NCBI GenBank assembly: GCA_963565915.1
Contig: OY751489.1
Coordinates: 1,426,001-1,490,000 of the forward strand
Length of the DNA: 64,000 nt
Direction: 5' to 3'
Source of the DNA: Entoloma clypeatum
Lineage: Eukaryota; Basidiomycota; Agaricomycetes; Agaricales; Entolomataceae
Position numbers and translations under genes: made by a program. Position 1 is the first letter of the stretch. Each line of letters opens with the position of its first letter. The notes beneath the pieces are model-generated. The model was not told the origin of the DNA, ran no database searches, and was given only the letters and a program-made list of their open reading frames with translations. This document shows positions 41,701 through 51,850 of this stretch, piece after piece.

Positions 41701-42489
41701 ATACGGACGATGCGGAGCGAGGGTGTCTGCTTTTGTCTTGCTAAAAACATCGGCAAAATCGTGATATTCCTCTGGGATATGGGAGAGGTCCGGAGGTTCC
41801 TCGGACATAGAAACGGATTGGGCGGAGATCGTGTGGTCGGAGAGGTGAATTCGGAAGGATTGGGCACCCGGAAGTTTGCAGGCGCGCACAAATGCGGCTG
41901 CATTTATCAATGCAATATTCGGAACAACGTCCGGAGTAGCAGCGGGTGTGCCGGAGTCGGAGGTCGGAGTATCGGGAGAGGTCTGCGGAGGTAGCGGAGC
42001 TGACCTGGCAGAAGACGTCAAGGTCGGAGACTCCTTCAAGAGCTGTGGACGGAAAGTAATACTGCCCAATACCCAGTCAATCATAGGATTGTAGCGGGTG
42101 AGCCAGTTGTATCCAAGAACCATAGAACAGGAGGAATCGAGCGGAGTCACGTAGGCTGTAATGGCCATATATTCACCGGAGGAAAAGTATACAGGGAGAT
42201 CAACCGCCTGAGTAATGACGGAGTTGGACGTTCCGTCAAATAATTTAAGTTCGATCGGAGGTATGGAGGTGAAAGGGAGTTTATAGGATGAAGCATAACG
42301 GGAGTCAATAAAACAATGAGTAGAGCCGGAGTCCACAAGGGCGGCTATCGGAGAAGAATCGGAGATAAGCGGAGATGTAAGTCGGACACGGAGGGAATTG
42401 GGATCGGAAAGAGCGGAAGCGTTGAGTAGAGCGGTAGTACGGATGGGTTCAACGCAGTCCTCAGGCCGTACAGAGTCCTGTGGACTGCC
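38797..42489 (-). CDS. pol: gypsy-C Pol with chromodomain (about 1230 aa)
   Basis: The frame is entered by -1 frameshift at the gag stop. The conventional first near-start is GTG at 42336, but codons are open back to the gag end. Domains in order: protease (VDSGSTHCFID), reverse transcriptase (FINEHLAIGFIRPS-type start; YLDDILIYSDD), RNase H (ETDASDYALGAILS), integrase HHCC (GHPGQNKTVSLIQQDY to CTTC), integrase core with all three acids (SMDFIETLP, TSDRGPEF, GQTERTNQ), then GQQAFVKAKF and a chromodomain (VEYEIAEILDTKLDRRRSCK to LVRWLGY) near the C-terminus. The stop is TAG at 38797-38799. Nothing visible is broken. The chromodomain would steer integration to particular chromatin. Confidence 0.96.
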   Translation of the reverse strand, partial: GSPQDSVRPEDCVEPIRTTALLNASALSDPNSLRVRLTSPLISDSSPIAALVDSGSTHCFIDSRYASSYKLPFTSIPPIELKLFDGTSNSVITQAVDLPVYFSSGEYMAITAYVTPLDSSCSMVLGYNWLTRYNPMIDWVLGSITFRPQLLKESPTLTSSARSAPLPPQTSPDTPTSDSGTPAATPDVVPNIALINAAAFVRACKLPGAQSFRIHLSDHTISAQSVSMSEEPPDLSHIPEEYHDFADVFSKTKADTLAPHRPYDLRIELEDGSTPPIGPMYSISQSELSALRNFIDEHLAIGFIRPSRSPHGAPVLFVRKKDGSLRLCVDYRGLNKVTKKDRYPLPLISDLLSTAGKARVYTTLDLRHAYHLVRIADGDEWKTAFRTRYGSFEWLVMPFGLSNAPAAFQRFVNDIFSDLLDVTVVVYLDDILIYSDDPAKHPDDVKEVLRRLRKNGLYVRSDKCEFSVDTVEYLGFILSPSGLRMSETKVKTIQEWPEPRKVKDVQSFLGFANFYRRFIHGYSDIVVPLTRLTRKGTPFRFSDSARSAFNELKLAFTKAPVLTHWIPDRPIIIETDASDYALGAILSIRTSDEEIHPVAFHSRTFTAPELNYDTHDKELLAIHEAFKVWRHYLEGSAAPIDVVTDHKNLEYFATTKVLTRRQARWSEFLSQFNLLIRFRPGRLGTKPDSLTRRWDVYPKEGNSDYALVNPSNFRPVFSQEQLSASLRATELFTPVLRATVIMDIEQLHSDILRSLPSDPIYADHLKEPKPHWSVDSDGFLRHSGRIYVPDSDNLRLRTLRNKHDHILSGHPGQNKTVSLIQQDYTWPGVRDFVKKYCKSCTTCMRSKPQRHKPYGMLKQLPVPNLPWNSISMDFIETLPTSGGFDAILVIVDRMTKQSIFVPTTIHCTSEDLATLFILHVFSKHGVPEHVTSDRGPEFVSRFFRSLGKALNMTLHFTSGYHPEGDGQTERTNQTLEQYLRIFCNYQQDNWSELLPLAEFAYNNAPSATTGISPFFANKGYHPNLSVHPERDLASARARQFVVDLDELHQELKSTILEAQRRYQGPADLRRAPPPPLEVGQQAFVKAKFFRTTRPSKKLSEKYLGPFDILARNGTHSYTLRLPDTIRGVHPVFHISMLEPSVPNDIPNRTVTPPPPIDVEGEVEYEIAEILDTKLDRRRSCKLLYLVRWLGYEGTDEEQSWLPATELEHATDLVADFHSAYPEKPGPLSRL

Positions 42490-42491
42490 CG

Positions 42492-42501
42492 CTAATTTTT
42501 T
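42492..42501 (-). promoter_or_regulatory. gypsy-C gag-pol -1 frameshift site (A AAA AAT, then TAG)
   Basis: On the minus strand the gag codons ACA AAA AAT TAG contain the canonical heptamer A AAA AAT (42495-42501), directly followed by the gag stop (42492-42494). The -1 frame continues into pol without a stop. Downstream structure was not evaluated. Confidence 0.8.
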
Positions 42502-43649
42502 GTTTCGTCCGTGGTCTTGGCTTGGGCAGCGCGCGCCTTAGCCTTAGAGGCGGAGGACGAAGACTTCAGGCAATCTTTCGCGACGTGTCCAGCTTTGCCA
42601 CAAAACATACAGAGGTTGTTGTCAAAACGGCGTTTGCGTTCCTCCGGAGTTAGCTTTCCGTCTTTTCCGAGTTTGTCGGAGATGTCGGACTTGGGAGCGG
42701 AGGAAGGCTTCGTCTGTTTGCCCTGGTTCTGTGTCTGTGGTTTGGTTTTGGAGTTTTTATCAGAGTTTGCGGAGGGGGTTTTAGCTTCGGATTTGTCGGA
42801 TTTGGATGCGGACTTGTCGGAGCGGGACTTCTCGCGATGACGTTCCCAGTGGCGAGCATCAATAGTCTGTGCTAGCTCCCTAAGTGCTGGTAACGTGCTT
42901 GGCTTTGCTTGAGTCCCAAGGACATCTTTAATCCGCTCCGCCAACCCGGAGTAGTACCGGTGATGCAGGGCGGAGCTGTCCCAGTGCGTTTTGGCAGCAA
43001 GGCGTGTGAACTCGATATTATACTTGAGAATATGTTGATTTTCGCGCATTTTGAGATTGTCCAGAGAGTCGGCAGCATCCGCAACGGGGTCAATGACCCC
43101 GAATTCCGTGCGGAGTGTGCGGAGGAATGCGGACCAATCTTCGTACCAATCCGGGGGGTTATCCGGGTCCGGTTCGATGATGAAATGCTCGAAATAATCG
43201 AGAGCTGTGCCTCGGAGGAAAGAGATGGCGAGAGTGATTTTGGCAGAGTCATCGTCATACTCGGAGTTGTCGCGGAAGAACAATGTGCATTGGAGGATGA
43301 ACTGGTTCAGTTTCCGGGGATCGGAACCGTCGAAGGTGTCCGGATCCTTAGCCTTTTTATGATGCTTGTGACCTTTGCTGCGTTTGAGTTCATTGGTCAT
43401 TAAGAGGAAAGCATCCGCAAGGGCTTGTGGGCCGAAAATATTCTGAGGAGACGGGGGTGCGGATTCTATGGGGGAAGTGGGGATCGGAATATTATGCGGA
43501 GGTGTGATGGGCTGAAAACCCGGAGGTGTCGGAGTAGTGGGAGTTACTGGGGATAGTTCTGTTAAACGTTGTTCGACATTTTGTAGAACCTGTTGCCTAG
43601 AAGTGCCAGCTTCTGCGGCTTTTGCTGTCTTGGTGTTTCGGAGTGCCAT
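42492..43649 (-). CDS. gag: gypsy-C Gag (385 aa)
   Basis: Starts at ATG 43649 (MALRNTKTAKAAEAGTSRQQ), 40 nt from the 5' LTR. A proline-rich N-terminal third precedes a retrotransposon capsid-like domain (FDGSDPRKLNQFILQCTLFF; FLRGTALDYFEHF; LRTEFGVIDP). A Ser/Lys-rich linker follows, then one CCHC zinc knuckle (CMFCGKAGHVAKDC) near residue 350 and a short K/A-rich tail. It would form the particle shell and package RNA. Most product would end here; a fraction would shift into pol. Confidence 0.96.
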   Translation of the reverse strand: MALRNTKTAKAAEAGTSRQQVLQNVEQRLTELSPVTPTTPTPPGFQPITPPHNIPIPTSPIESAPPSPQNIFGPQALADAFLLMTNELKRSKGHKHHKKAKDPDTFDGSDPRKLNQFILQCTLFFRDNSEYDDDSAKITLAISFLRGTALDYFEHFIIEPDPDNPPDWYEDWSAFLRTLRTEFGVIDPVADAADSLDNLKMRENQHILKYNIEFTRLAAKTHWDSSALHHRYYSGLAERIKDVLGTQAKPSTLPALRELAQTIDARHWERHREKSRSDKSASKSDKSEAKTPSANSDKNSKTKPQTQNQGKQTKPSSAPKSDISDKLGKDGKLTPEERKRRFDNNLCMFCGKAGHVAKDCLKSSSSASKAKARAAQAKTTDETKN

Positions 43650-43676
43650 GACTAGCAGGAATCCAAAAACGGTTTG

Positions 43677-43687
43677 AGTTCGAATAT
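43677..43687 (-). other. gypsy-C self-complementary primer binding site
   Basis: On the minus strand ATATTCGAACT lies 2 nt after the 5' LTR. It is the reverse complement of AGTTCGAATAT in the LTR (44085-44095), which begins about 32 nt after a TATTTAA box (44121-44127). Same layout as gypsy-A. Confidence 0.75.
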
Positions 43688-43689
43688 AC

Positions 43690-44411
43690 TGTTAAGTAGG
43701 TGAAAAGTCGGAGCTTCGTCGGAGTCCGTCGGAGGTCGGACGAAGGACTGAGGCCGGAGCGGAACTCCGGGAATGCGGAGGAACGACGAAGGGGAGGGAC
43801 GTGGCTTCAACGTATGTGTTGCGCCGCCGTTTGTTGGATAAGGTGTCCCAATTTCAGGAGGTCGGAGGAGAGGTCGGAGATGCGGAGGTCCTCGGAAAGA
43901 TCTCGGTGAGAGACACGTTGACGTGGAAATGGTCGGACGACGTCGGAGTTGTGACTCGGACACAGTACTGAGCTCGTCGAAGGGTGACGATGGAGGAAGA
44001 GCAGTAGATGAGGATGTCGTCGGCGTATTGTACCACAGCGAGGATCTCTGGCATGAACGGGGAGTAGAGGAGTGAACTTGGTTGATATTCGAACTGAGGA
44101 ACTACAGGTATGGTACAAGCTTAAATATCTAAATGAGATTACTTTACGGAGATGGTCGGAGTAGGTCCGGAGTTGTGGCGTAAGTTGCCAGCGACTGTAA
44201 CGAACATCGGAGATGTCGGTCAACGGACCATGCGGAAAAGGCGATGCATAAGTAAACGGGAATATGAATATGAAATGCATAAAGGCATGGAGTTATGAAT
44301 ATGAAATGCACGATGGCAACGTGCGGAGATGCGGAGGTAACGGATGTCCGGAATGTCCGGAAAGTCGGAGGACGATCGGAGTGGATCGGAGATTCGGAGA
44401 CGGATATAACA
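43690..44411 (-). repeat. gypsy-C 5' LTR (722 bp)
   Basis: Appears identical to 37021-37742. Minus-strand TATTTAA at 44121-44127 and predicted transcript start at 44095. Confidence 0.97.
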
Positions 44412-44416
44412 CTCGT

Positions 44417-44535
44417 ATTGAATAAGAAGATTGAGAAAGGAAGAAATAGGAAATGCCGGCCAAGATATTTCGGACCAATGCTCATCGTCAAATGACACAC
44501 AGGCAGATCATACACTCTCGCGGATGTCAACGGCA
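44417..44535 (+). pseudogene. gypsy-D integrase C-terminal piece 2
   Basis: Encodes LNKKIEKGRNRKCRPRYFGP then a TGA near 44494 and GRSYTLADVNG. It continues from 37020 and is cut at the 8-bp target duplication of foldback element 2. The TGA sits where related elements usually have Arg. Confidence 0.85.
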
Positions 44536-44749
44536 TAGTGTTGCTGTGGCTCGGCTAGCTGGGTGTTTGGCTAGCTGAGCTGCATCAAGCCAGGTGATCG
44601 GCTCACCAAGCTGAGCCAAGCCATGTCTTCGGCTTGCTGCAGCTCCGGAGCCACTTACAAGCCGGCTCAAGCTGGCTTCGTGATGGTATATCAAAGAATA
44701 TTTATTGGTGTAAAAGAACAAACAAATGATAACAAAATAATTATTAATT

Positions 44750-45333
44750 GATGGCTGGAATCGAGGGGAGGCCGTTGGGCACTACAGAGGGCCGTTGGGC
44801 ACGTGGAACAGTGCTTGGTGTCGATGGGAGGCCATTGGGCACGTGGGGCAATGGTTGGGGGTCGAGGGCAGGCCGTTGGGCACACAGAAGGGCGCTTGAT
44901 GTTGATGGGACGGCGTTGGGCATGCGGGACAAGGGTTGGGGTCGAGGGGAGGCCGTTGGGCACGTGGGACGAGGGTTCAGGTCGATGGGAGGCAGTTGGG
45001 CACACAGGACGAGGGTTGGAGTCGAGGGGAGGCCATTGGGCACGTGGGGTGACGGTTGGGGGTCGAGGGCAGAGGCCGTTTGGGCGCTACAGAGAGCCGT
45101 TGGGCACTACAGAGGGCCGTTGGGCACGCGGAACGACGCTTGGTGTCGATGGGAGGCCATTGGGCTCGCACAGCGACGGTTGGGGTTGAGGGCAGGCCGT
45201 TGAGCACGCGGGGCAACAGTTGGGCTCGAGGGGAGGCCATTGGGCGCTACGGGCGTGCGGTGGGCATGCGAGATGATGGTTTGGCACGCAAGGCGACTGT
45301 TGGAGAGGAGAGGCAACGGCGGGACACGAGAGG
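44750..45333 (+). repeat. GGCCGTTGGGC minisatellite, left arm of foldback 2
   Basis: About 14 degenerate units of 30-45 bp (GAGGCCGTTGGGCACG core). It is interrupted at 45334 by copia-C and mirrored at 51440-51850. Confidence 0.85.
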
Positions 45334-45638
45334 TGTTGAAACTTTTCCATCATGTAGATTAGATTAGATTACATCATGTGACCATAGACATCTTCAATTA
45401 CATACTTGTTTGGTTGGTACAAACAGTAGTACGGTATATAAGACCAGGAAACTGTCAATATCAACAAGTTGTCTCTTGACTCTTAACCAGCTCCATCGCT
45501 CTTATCAGCCTCAACCGCTCTCACCAGCCTCACCCTCCCAAACCATGTAAGTGGCTAGAACGGTTAAGTAGAGTATTTCCACACTGTAGCTGTGTTGCTC
45601 AGTACGCCTGTGGCTAGCGCCCAGGTGGAACTTCAACA
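45334..45638 (+). repeat. copia-C 5' LTR (305 bp)
   Basis: Same family as the copia-B LTR, with ATG-TAA and GTAAGT conserved at 45545-45552. Confidence 0.96.
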
Positions 45639-46006
45639 GGTTATGGGCCCCGGATAGCAGAGGGACTTGGGAACGCTGGCAACAGCGAGTACCTGCCCAC
45701 TCTACCCTGGTTGGCAAAGAACCGATCGAAAGATCTAGGTTCTGAGTCATACTTCTTCACACATGAACCTGGGAACATCATTATGACAAGTACCTGTCAT
45801 GAAGCATCCTTAAGGGGATTAACTTAGTACACATCATGTGGAAACGTTGATCGTACCTCACACACTTCTGACAAAAAGGGTTTCTCCCACAACCGCTATT
45901 CCTAAAGGGAATATATTATGAGGAATCATTTATTTGTTTTTCTCTAAAAATCAAATTCACAAAAGAACATCACTGATTGGGAGAACTCCTTTTAGATTCA
46001 TTAAAA

Positions 46007-49000
46007 ATGTCTACCTCTTGCTCCGCCCTCGACTCCATCGTCGTCTTTGACGGCATCGACTACCAAAGCTGGGCTGAAAAAATGAAATCCTACCTCCTCC
46101 ATCAAGGAGTCTGGCGCCTTGTGTCCGGCAACATTGAGCGCCCCGACATCGCGGACTTCACGGTCACGGTCTCCACCCCTGCCTCTGCCACCTCGACGTC
46201 TGCGACTCAACCTCCGGTGATCACCACTACCGTTGACCAACCCGCCTTCCACAAAGAAAGGAAGACCTGGATCAGGGACGACGACATGGCCCTCGGTTCC
46301 ATCTGCCTCAAGGTCTCCGAAGCCATCAGGAGACACATCAAAGACGCCAAGACCTCGAAGGAAGCTTGGACATCGTTAAAGGATGCGTATTCAAAGGTCT
46401 CCCCCGCCACCATATTTGGCGACTTCAAGGCCGCTGCCTCTTTCAAGCTGTCGGGTCGCGACCCCGTACCGGAAATTGAGCGCCTCGGGTCACTCTTTGC
46501 TCGCCTCAGCGACGCAAAGTTCATCGTGCCTGATCTGATGCAGGCTATGATCCTGGCAAGCGCCATTCCTGACGCTTGGTCGTCTCTCTCCACCGCCCTC
46601 TTTCAGGTCTACGACGCCGACAACTTCACATGGCAGGCAGTCAGCGACAGCATCGTCTCAGAGTACAGGCGAAAGTATGCGATTGGGTCTACTCAGGCAT
46701 CCAACGAGCAGGCCTGGAAAATCTCCGCAACAAAGCGAAAGGGGCAAGACCCCAAATGGGAAAAGCAAACAGCACCGAGTACCTCACAGAACAATGCTGA
46801 CGAGCAGCCTAACTCGACCGACCCGAGTACCGCTTCTGAAAAGAAGAAGGGAAAGGGACGCTGGCACAACCAGAAGAAGCGCGCCAACAATGCGGACAAC
46901 GAGTCCAACCAAGCCAAGGAGATGGTCGAGTTCATCGCACCAGCCATTGAGCACATCCCTCGTCATCCTGCTCCTTGTCCCCTTCCTCCTCGTCAACATG
47001 CCCCTTGCCCTCTCCCTCCTCATCATGCACCGTCTTTCACCACCGTAACTGGTCGCAGAAAGACTTCCTTTACTGCACAGCCTGAGTCAGAAAGGATGCA
47101 GTCACTACTGCAACGCATGAACCCTCCTCCTTCCCAGTACACCGGGCTTCCCTCTGGAAAGCCGTCAGTGTGGAAAAAGAACGAGAGGGTGCGAAAGCTC
47201 ACCCGAGAGATCAGCGCACAACCCTCTGGATCGAACCTTCATATCTTGGATACCATCATTCCTGACATTGACAAAAGGCCGGCTAAACAGCGTCGCGTAG
47301 CCCTGTCAATAGAAGAATCACTGAAGATGATGGATATCGACCAGGAACGGATGGGGCTGGATGTATTTGAGGACGAGATAGAACTTGACGGTCCGTCAAA
47401 CCCTTTTCTTGAACCTGACCAATTGCGGAAAGCTAACAATACCTCTCAACAGACGTATGATATAATAGCTAGTACCACTACAGAGTGCATAGATCACTTC
47501 AGCAGTGATCTACACAAAAAATATATTAAACATTTCGCCTCTTGTACACACTGTAAGGAAAAAGAACACGCACAATGGATATTAGACTCCGGCGCCTCGT
47601 TACACTTCACCTATGAGTTTAAAGACTTCGCATACTATAGACCTCTCACGGTCAAGCGATTTGTCCAAACTGCAGCTAAAGGGAAGAAACTGGAAATATT
47701 AGGAGTTGGGGCCGTTCCAGTATGGCATACCCTGAATGGGGAAATTAAAACTCATCTTCTCAGACCGGTATTCTACATTCCGGACATGGACACATGCCTA
47801 TTGTCCCTAGGCGTCTTCCTTAACCATGGTTACAAAGTAGACGGGACTTGTGGAGAAATCAATATCTCCAAAGGGCTGAACAAAATCCAGTTTTTGCCCC
47901 ACATCCTTGGTCAAACCATTTACTGGTTAGACACTGAAATACGCTATGACCAGATCCATGCGATCTCAAGCGAAATCACTGTCGAAACATGGCACAAGCG
48001 CCTTGGTCACCCAAATGATCAAGCACTCCGAAAGATTCCCACCAATACCAAAGGGGTACCTGAGACACTAGTACGTGAGAAATCACAGGAAAGTTGCACA
48101 GGTTGCCTCAAAGAGAAAATGCCGAATCAGTCATATCCCAATTCGATGACAAGGGCAACAAAAACCTTTGATCTGATCCATTCCGATCTCAAACAGATAT
48201 CCACGGCATCATACCACAAATATAAATATTTCCTTACATTTTTGGACGACTTTTCATCCCATGTCTGGGTCGTCTTGCTTAGAAAGAAGTCAGATGCCAT
48301 CACGGCACTATGACAATTCCTTGCGATGATCCAGAATCAATTCGCTGCCACCCCTAAGAAATGGCGAGTTGATGGAGGTGGAGAGTTTAACGAATACAAG
48401 GATGTGCTTGCCAATCATGGAATTCTGGTCGATGTCACGCTCCCGTATCAGCACCAGCAGAACGGTAGAGCAGAACGGATAAATCGAACCCTGTGGGAGA
48501 AATCTCAGGCCTTGCGCTTCGACGCGTGCTTACCCCCTATGTGGTGGGAATTCTGTTTGGAACATGCAGCTTTTCTCTACAACAGAACCCCCATGCAGCG
48601 TCTCGAATGGAATAACCCTTACTTCAGGGTGACCAATGAGATCCCCGATATGTCAAGCATCAGAGTCTTCGGATGTCAGGCATATGTGTATATCCCAAAA
48701 GAAAAACGTAGAAATTCCCTGGAGTCTAGATCTCGATTGATGATTTATCTCGGATCAAAGCCAGGGGTCAAAGGATACCGTTTTATGGATCCTGAGACTA
48801 ATACAATTTTCATGGGTGGGAAAGCTATCTTTGATGAAAGCAAGTACCCTAGATGCCACATCGACCCTTTGCCAGAAAACCATCCAGAAATGGAAAACCC
48901 AGAACCGGCTGATGAGTTTGAGGACCTCATCCCCGGAAACGATGACAATGACAGCCATTATGAAAAACCTCACGACCCTGTTCCCACTGGACAGGATCAC

Positions 49001-50797
49001 CCTGAATCAGACGATGACTTGCCGTCTAGCGAGCCCGACGATGAACCGCAAGTACCCACTCCGGAACCCGAACAAGTACCAGATCGACCGATCAGGGAAC
49101 GATGAGTTCGCAGAATGCCAGATAGCATCTATGGGGAAGACACCCCTGCTTCTGATCTTGAAAAAATGGATCAAAGACGTAGATTGGGCGGTCAAATGGC
49201 ATGGATGAACGATCTCCTGATGGAGGCAATCTCCATCCAAGTAGGCATCATCGAAATGTCACACAAAGACATATACTCTCTTCCGAACAAAGAAGATTGG
49301 TATGCGGCAGAACAAAAAGAGCTAGACATGCTCAAAAGCCACGGGGTGATCACGGAGTTAGTACCCCTACCTACAGGGAGGAAAGCACTAAGGAACAAAT
49401 GGGTTTACAACAAAAAATCTGACGGGCGTCTGAAAGCGCGCCTGGTTGCAAAAGGCTTCTCACAGGTAGAAGGGATCAATTTCAATCAAATCTTCTCACC
49501 AGTAGTGAGGTACAAGACCGTCCGATTGATTTTGGCATTGACAGCCCTTGAAGGGTGGTTCATGACATTCTTGGACGTCTCATCAGCCTTCCTCTATGGA
49601 AGACTCCGTGAGGTAATTTACATGTGACAGCCTGAGGGCTACATAGTAAAAGGGAAAGAAAACTTCGTGTACCGACTATACAAAGCCCTATACGGACTCA
49701 AGCAGGCCGCATTAGCCTGGTGGAGAGAACTCGATTCCTCCATGAAAAAGCTCGGCTTTGTCTGGCTACACTCCGATACGGGAGTTTTTATTCACACAAG
49801 TACCAAAGGGGAAATTGTGATTGCCATCATTTATGTCGATGACTCTGCTTTTCTCGGCACAAACCAAGAATACACGCTAGAGAAAAAGAAGGCCTTCATG
49901 ACAACATGGGAATGTAGGGACCTAGGCCACCTAGTGTCTAATGGGGAACCGAAAGAATTTCTCTCAATCCAAATAAGGCAACATGGGAAGAGGATCTTAA
50001 TTGATCAAGTACCTTACCTTGAGAAAATTCTCGCGCAAATGGGGATGAGCGAATCAAACGCCACCCACACCCCACTTCCGATGGGCTACAAACCCATGAA
50101 GTCCGAAGATGAACCCAATGCGGAACTCAGATCCAAGTACCAATCCGTCATCGGATCACTATTGTACTTAATGATCGTGACAAGACCCGACATTTGTTTC
50201 ACCGTGATCAAAATGTCCCAATTTTCTGCAAACCCTACCAAACGCCATTTAGAAGTGGCTAGGGATATTTGCAGATATTTGAAGGCGACAAAAGATTACG
50301 CAATCATGTACGATGGGGATTCTGGGAAAGGGATCTACACCTTCACAGACTCTGATTGGGCGTCAGACGAAAACACCAGGAAATCCACCACTGGTTACTT
50401 CATATCGCTGGCATCTGGAGCAGTAACATGGGTTTCATCAGCACAAAAAACCATTGCCCTCTCTTCTACGGAAGCAGAATACATGGCGCTATCAGATTGC
50501 AGTCGCGCAGTAACATGGCTTAGAAGCATGCTTGCTGAACTTGGAATGCAGATCGGATCGGTTCCGATCTATGGAGATAACAATGGCTCCGTCTTTATCG
50601 CATCCAATCCTGTAACTGAGAAGCGATCCAAGCACATTGACATGTGATTCCACTTCGTCAGAGAAAAAGTATCCGAAGGAATTATTACGGTTGAATTCAT
50701 CGAAGGAGTGAATAACCCTGCAGACCTTTTAACTAAGAATCTGGGGAAAGTCCTCTTTAGCAAGTTTATCCCGTACTTCGGATTACTTAAAAACTAG
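46007..50797 (+). pseudogene. copia-C Gag-Pol with four TGA stops
   Basis: The same polyprotein as copia-B, in one frame from ATG 46007 to TAG 50795-50797 with no frameshift, but with TGA codons at 48311-48313, 49103-49105, 49625-49627 and 50645-50647. At three of them copia-B has CGA; at the first copia-B has AAA but neighbouring changes suggest an ancestral CpG. Protease (WILDSGASLHFT), integrase, RT (YVDD near 49834) and RNase H (TDSDWAS near 50350) motifs are otherwise intact. A Pro-rich insertion with two copies of HAPCPLPP/APCPLPP (near 46970-47020) distinguishes its Gag linker. Confidence 0.95.
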
Positions 50798-50862
50798 ACA
50801 AAAAGTACCTATATGGGAAACAGTAAAAATGTATTTAGAAGTATGTACTAAATATGGGGGGG

Positions 50863-51167
50863 TGTTGAAACTTTTCCATCACATAGATTAGATTAGATTA
50901 CATCACGTGACCATAGACATCTTCAATTACATACTTGTTTGGTTGGTACAAACAGTAGTACGGTATATAAGACCAGGAAACTGTCAATATCAACAAGTTG
51001 TCTCTTGACTCTTAACCAGCTCCATCGCTCTTATCAGCCTCAACCGCTCTCACCAGCCTCACCCTCCCAAACCATGTAAGTGGCTAGAACGGTTAAGTAG
51101 AGTATTTCCACACTGTAGCTGTGTTGCTCAGTACGCCTGTGGCTAGCGCCCAGGTGGAACTTCAACA
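50863..51167 (+). repeat. copia-C 3' LTR (305 bp)
   Basis: Partner of 45334-45638. Preceded by a run of G ending at 50862. Confidence 0.96.
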
Positions 51168-51172
51168 AGAGG

Positions 51173-51440
51173 GGAAAGGACTCATGTTGGAGAGGGAGAT
51201 GGTGGGGGTAAGAGAGCAAGAGAAAAAAACCGTGTGAATGATCTGCTGACTTGGTTGATATCCTCGAATGACGGATGCCGCCGGCAATACCTGGTTTGCT
51301 GTTATTTGGTCTGCTTCTCATTGACAAACCGGGTACTGCCGGGGGCATCTGTCATTCCAGTATATCAACCAAGTCAGCAGATCATTCACACAGTTTTTTT
51401 CTCTTGCTCTCTTACCCCCACCATCTCCCTCTCCAATGTG
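51173..51440. repeat. Centre of the foldback 2 palindrome
   Basis: The stretch GATCTGCTGACTTGGTTGAT (51240-51259) is mirrored at 51361-51382. Inner arms continue toward a loop near 51300-51330 with a few mismatches. It would form a long hairpin. Confidence 0.8.
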
Positions 51441-51850
51441 AGTCCTTTCCCCTCTTGTGTCCCGCCGTTGCCTCTCCTCTCCAACAGTTGCCTTGCATGC
51501 CAAACCGTCACCTTGCATGCCCACTGCATGCCCGTAGCGCCCAACGGCCTCCCATCGACACCAAGTGTTGTTCCGCCTGCCCAACAGGCCTCTGTAGCGC
51601 CCAACGGCCTCTGCCCTCGACCCCCAACCATCGCCCCACATGCCCAACGGCCTCCCCTCAACTCCAACCCTCGTCCCATGTGCCCAACTGCCTCCCATCG
51701 ACCCCAACCGTCGCCGTGCGAGCCCAACGGCCTCCCATCGACACCAAGTGTCGTTCCGCCTGCCCAACGGCCATCTGTAGTGCCCAACGGCCTCCCCTCA
51801 ACCCCAATGCTTGTTCCCTGTACCTGCCTGGCATGCCCAACCCTCGCGCC
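51440..51850 (-). repeat. GGCCGTTGGGC minisatellite, right arm of foldback 2 (inverted)
   Basis: GCCCAACGGCCTCCC-type units, the reverse complement of 44750-45333. The remaining right end (51851-52077) is A/T-rich and then AGCCGGCT-rich. Confidence 0.85.

Larger units (their letters stand above)
37021..44411 (-). mobile_element. gypsy-C: intact chromovirus with an antisense gene
   Basis: A 7.39-kb element with two 722-bp LTRs in which I saw no difference. The target duplication CTCGT occurs at 37016-37020 and 44412-44416; removing the element restores the gypsy-D codons ATC CTC GTA TTG. On the minus strand: LTR, self-complementary primer site, gag, -1 frameshift site, pol with chromodomain, about 1 kb that contains a plus-strand gene, polypurine tract (AAGAGGGGAA near 37746-37755), LTR. 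All catalytic motifs are present. Insertion is very recent. Confidence 0.97.
45334..51167 (+). mobile_element. copia-C: full-length Ty1/copia element inactivated by stops
   Basis: 305-bp LTRs with three differences, all CpG transitions. Target duplication AGAGG at 45329-45333 and 51168-51172, inside the minisatellite arm of foldback 2. The primer site GGTTATGGGCCCCGG at 45639-45653 and the candidate leader intron 45547-45995 match copia-B. Confidence 0.96.

Noticed and set aside
39091..42094. Many plus-strand ORFs of 60-150 codons within gypsy-C
   Set aside because: They are opposite-strand shadows of the intact minus-strand pol.
44750..45333. Regularly spaced repeats resembling a CRISPR array
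   Set aside because: The units are degenerate, spacer length varies, the organism is eukaryotic, and the array is the arm of a palindromic element.
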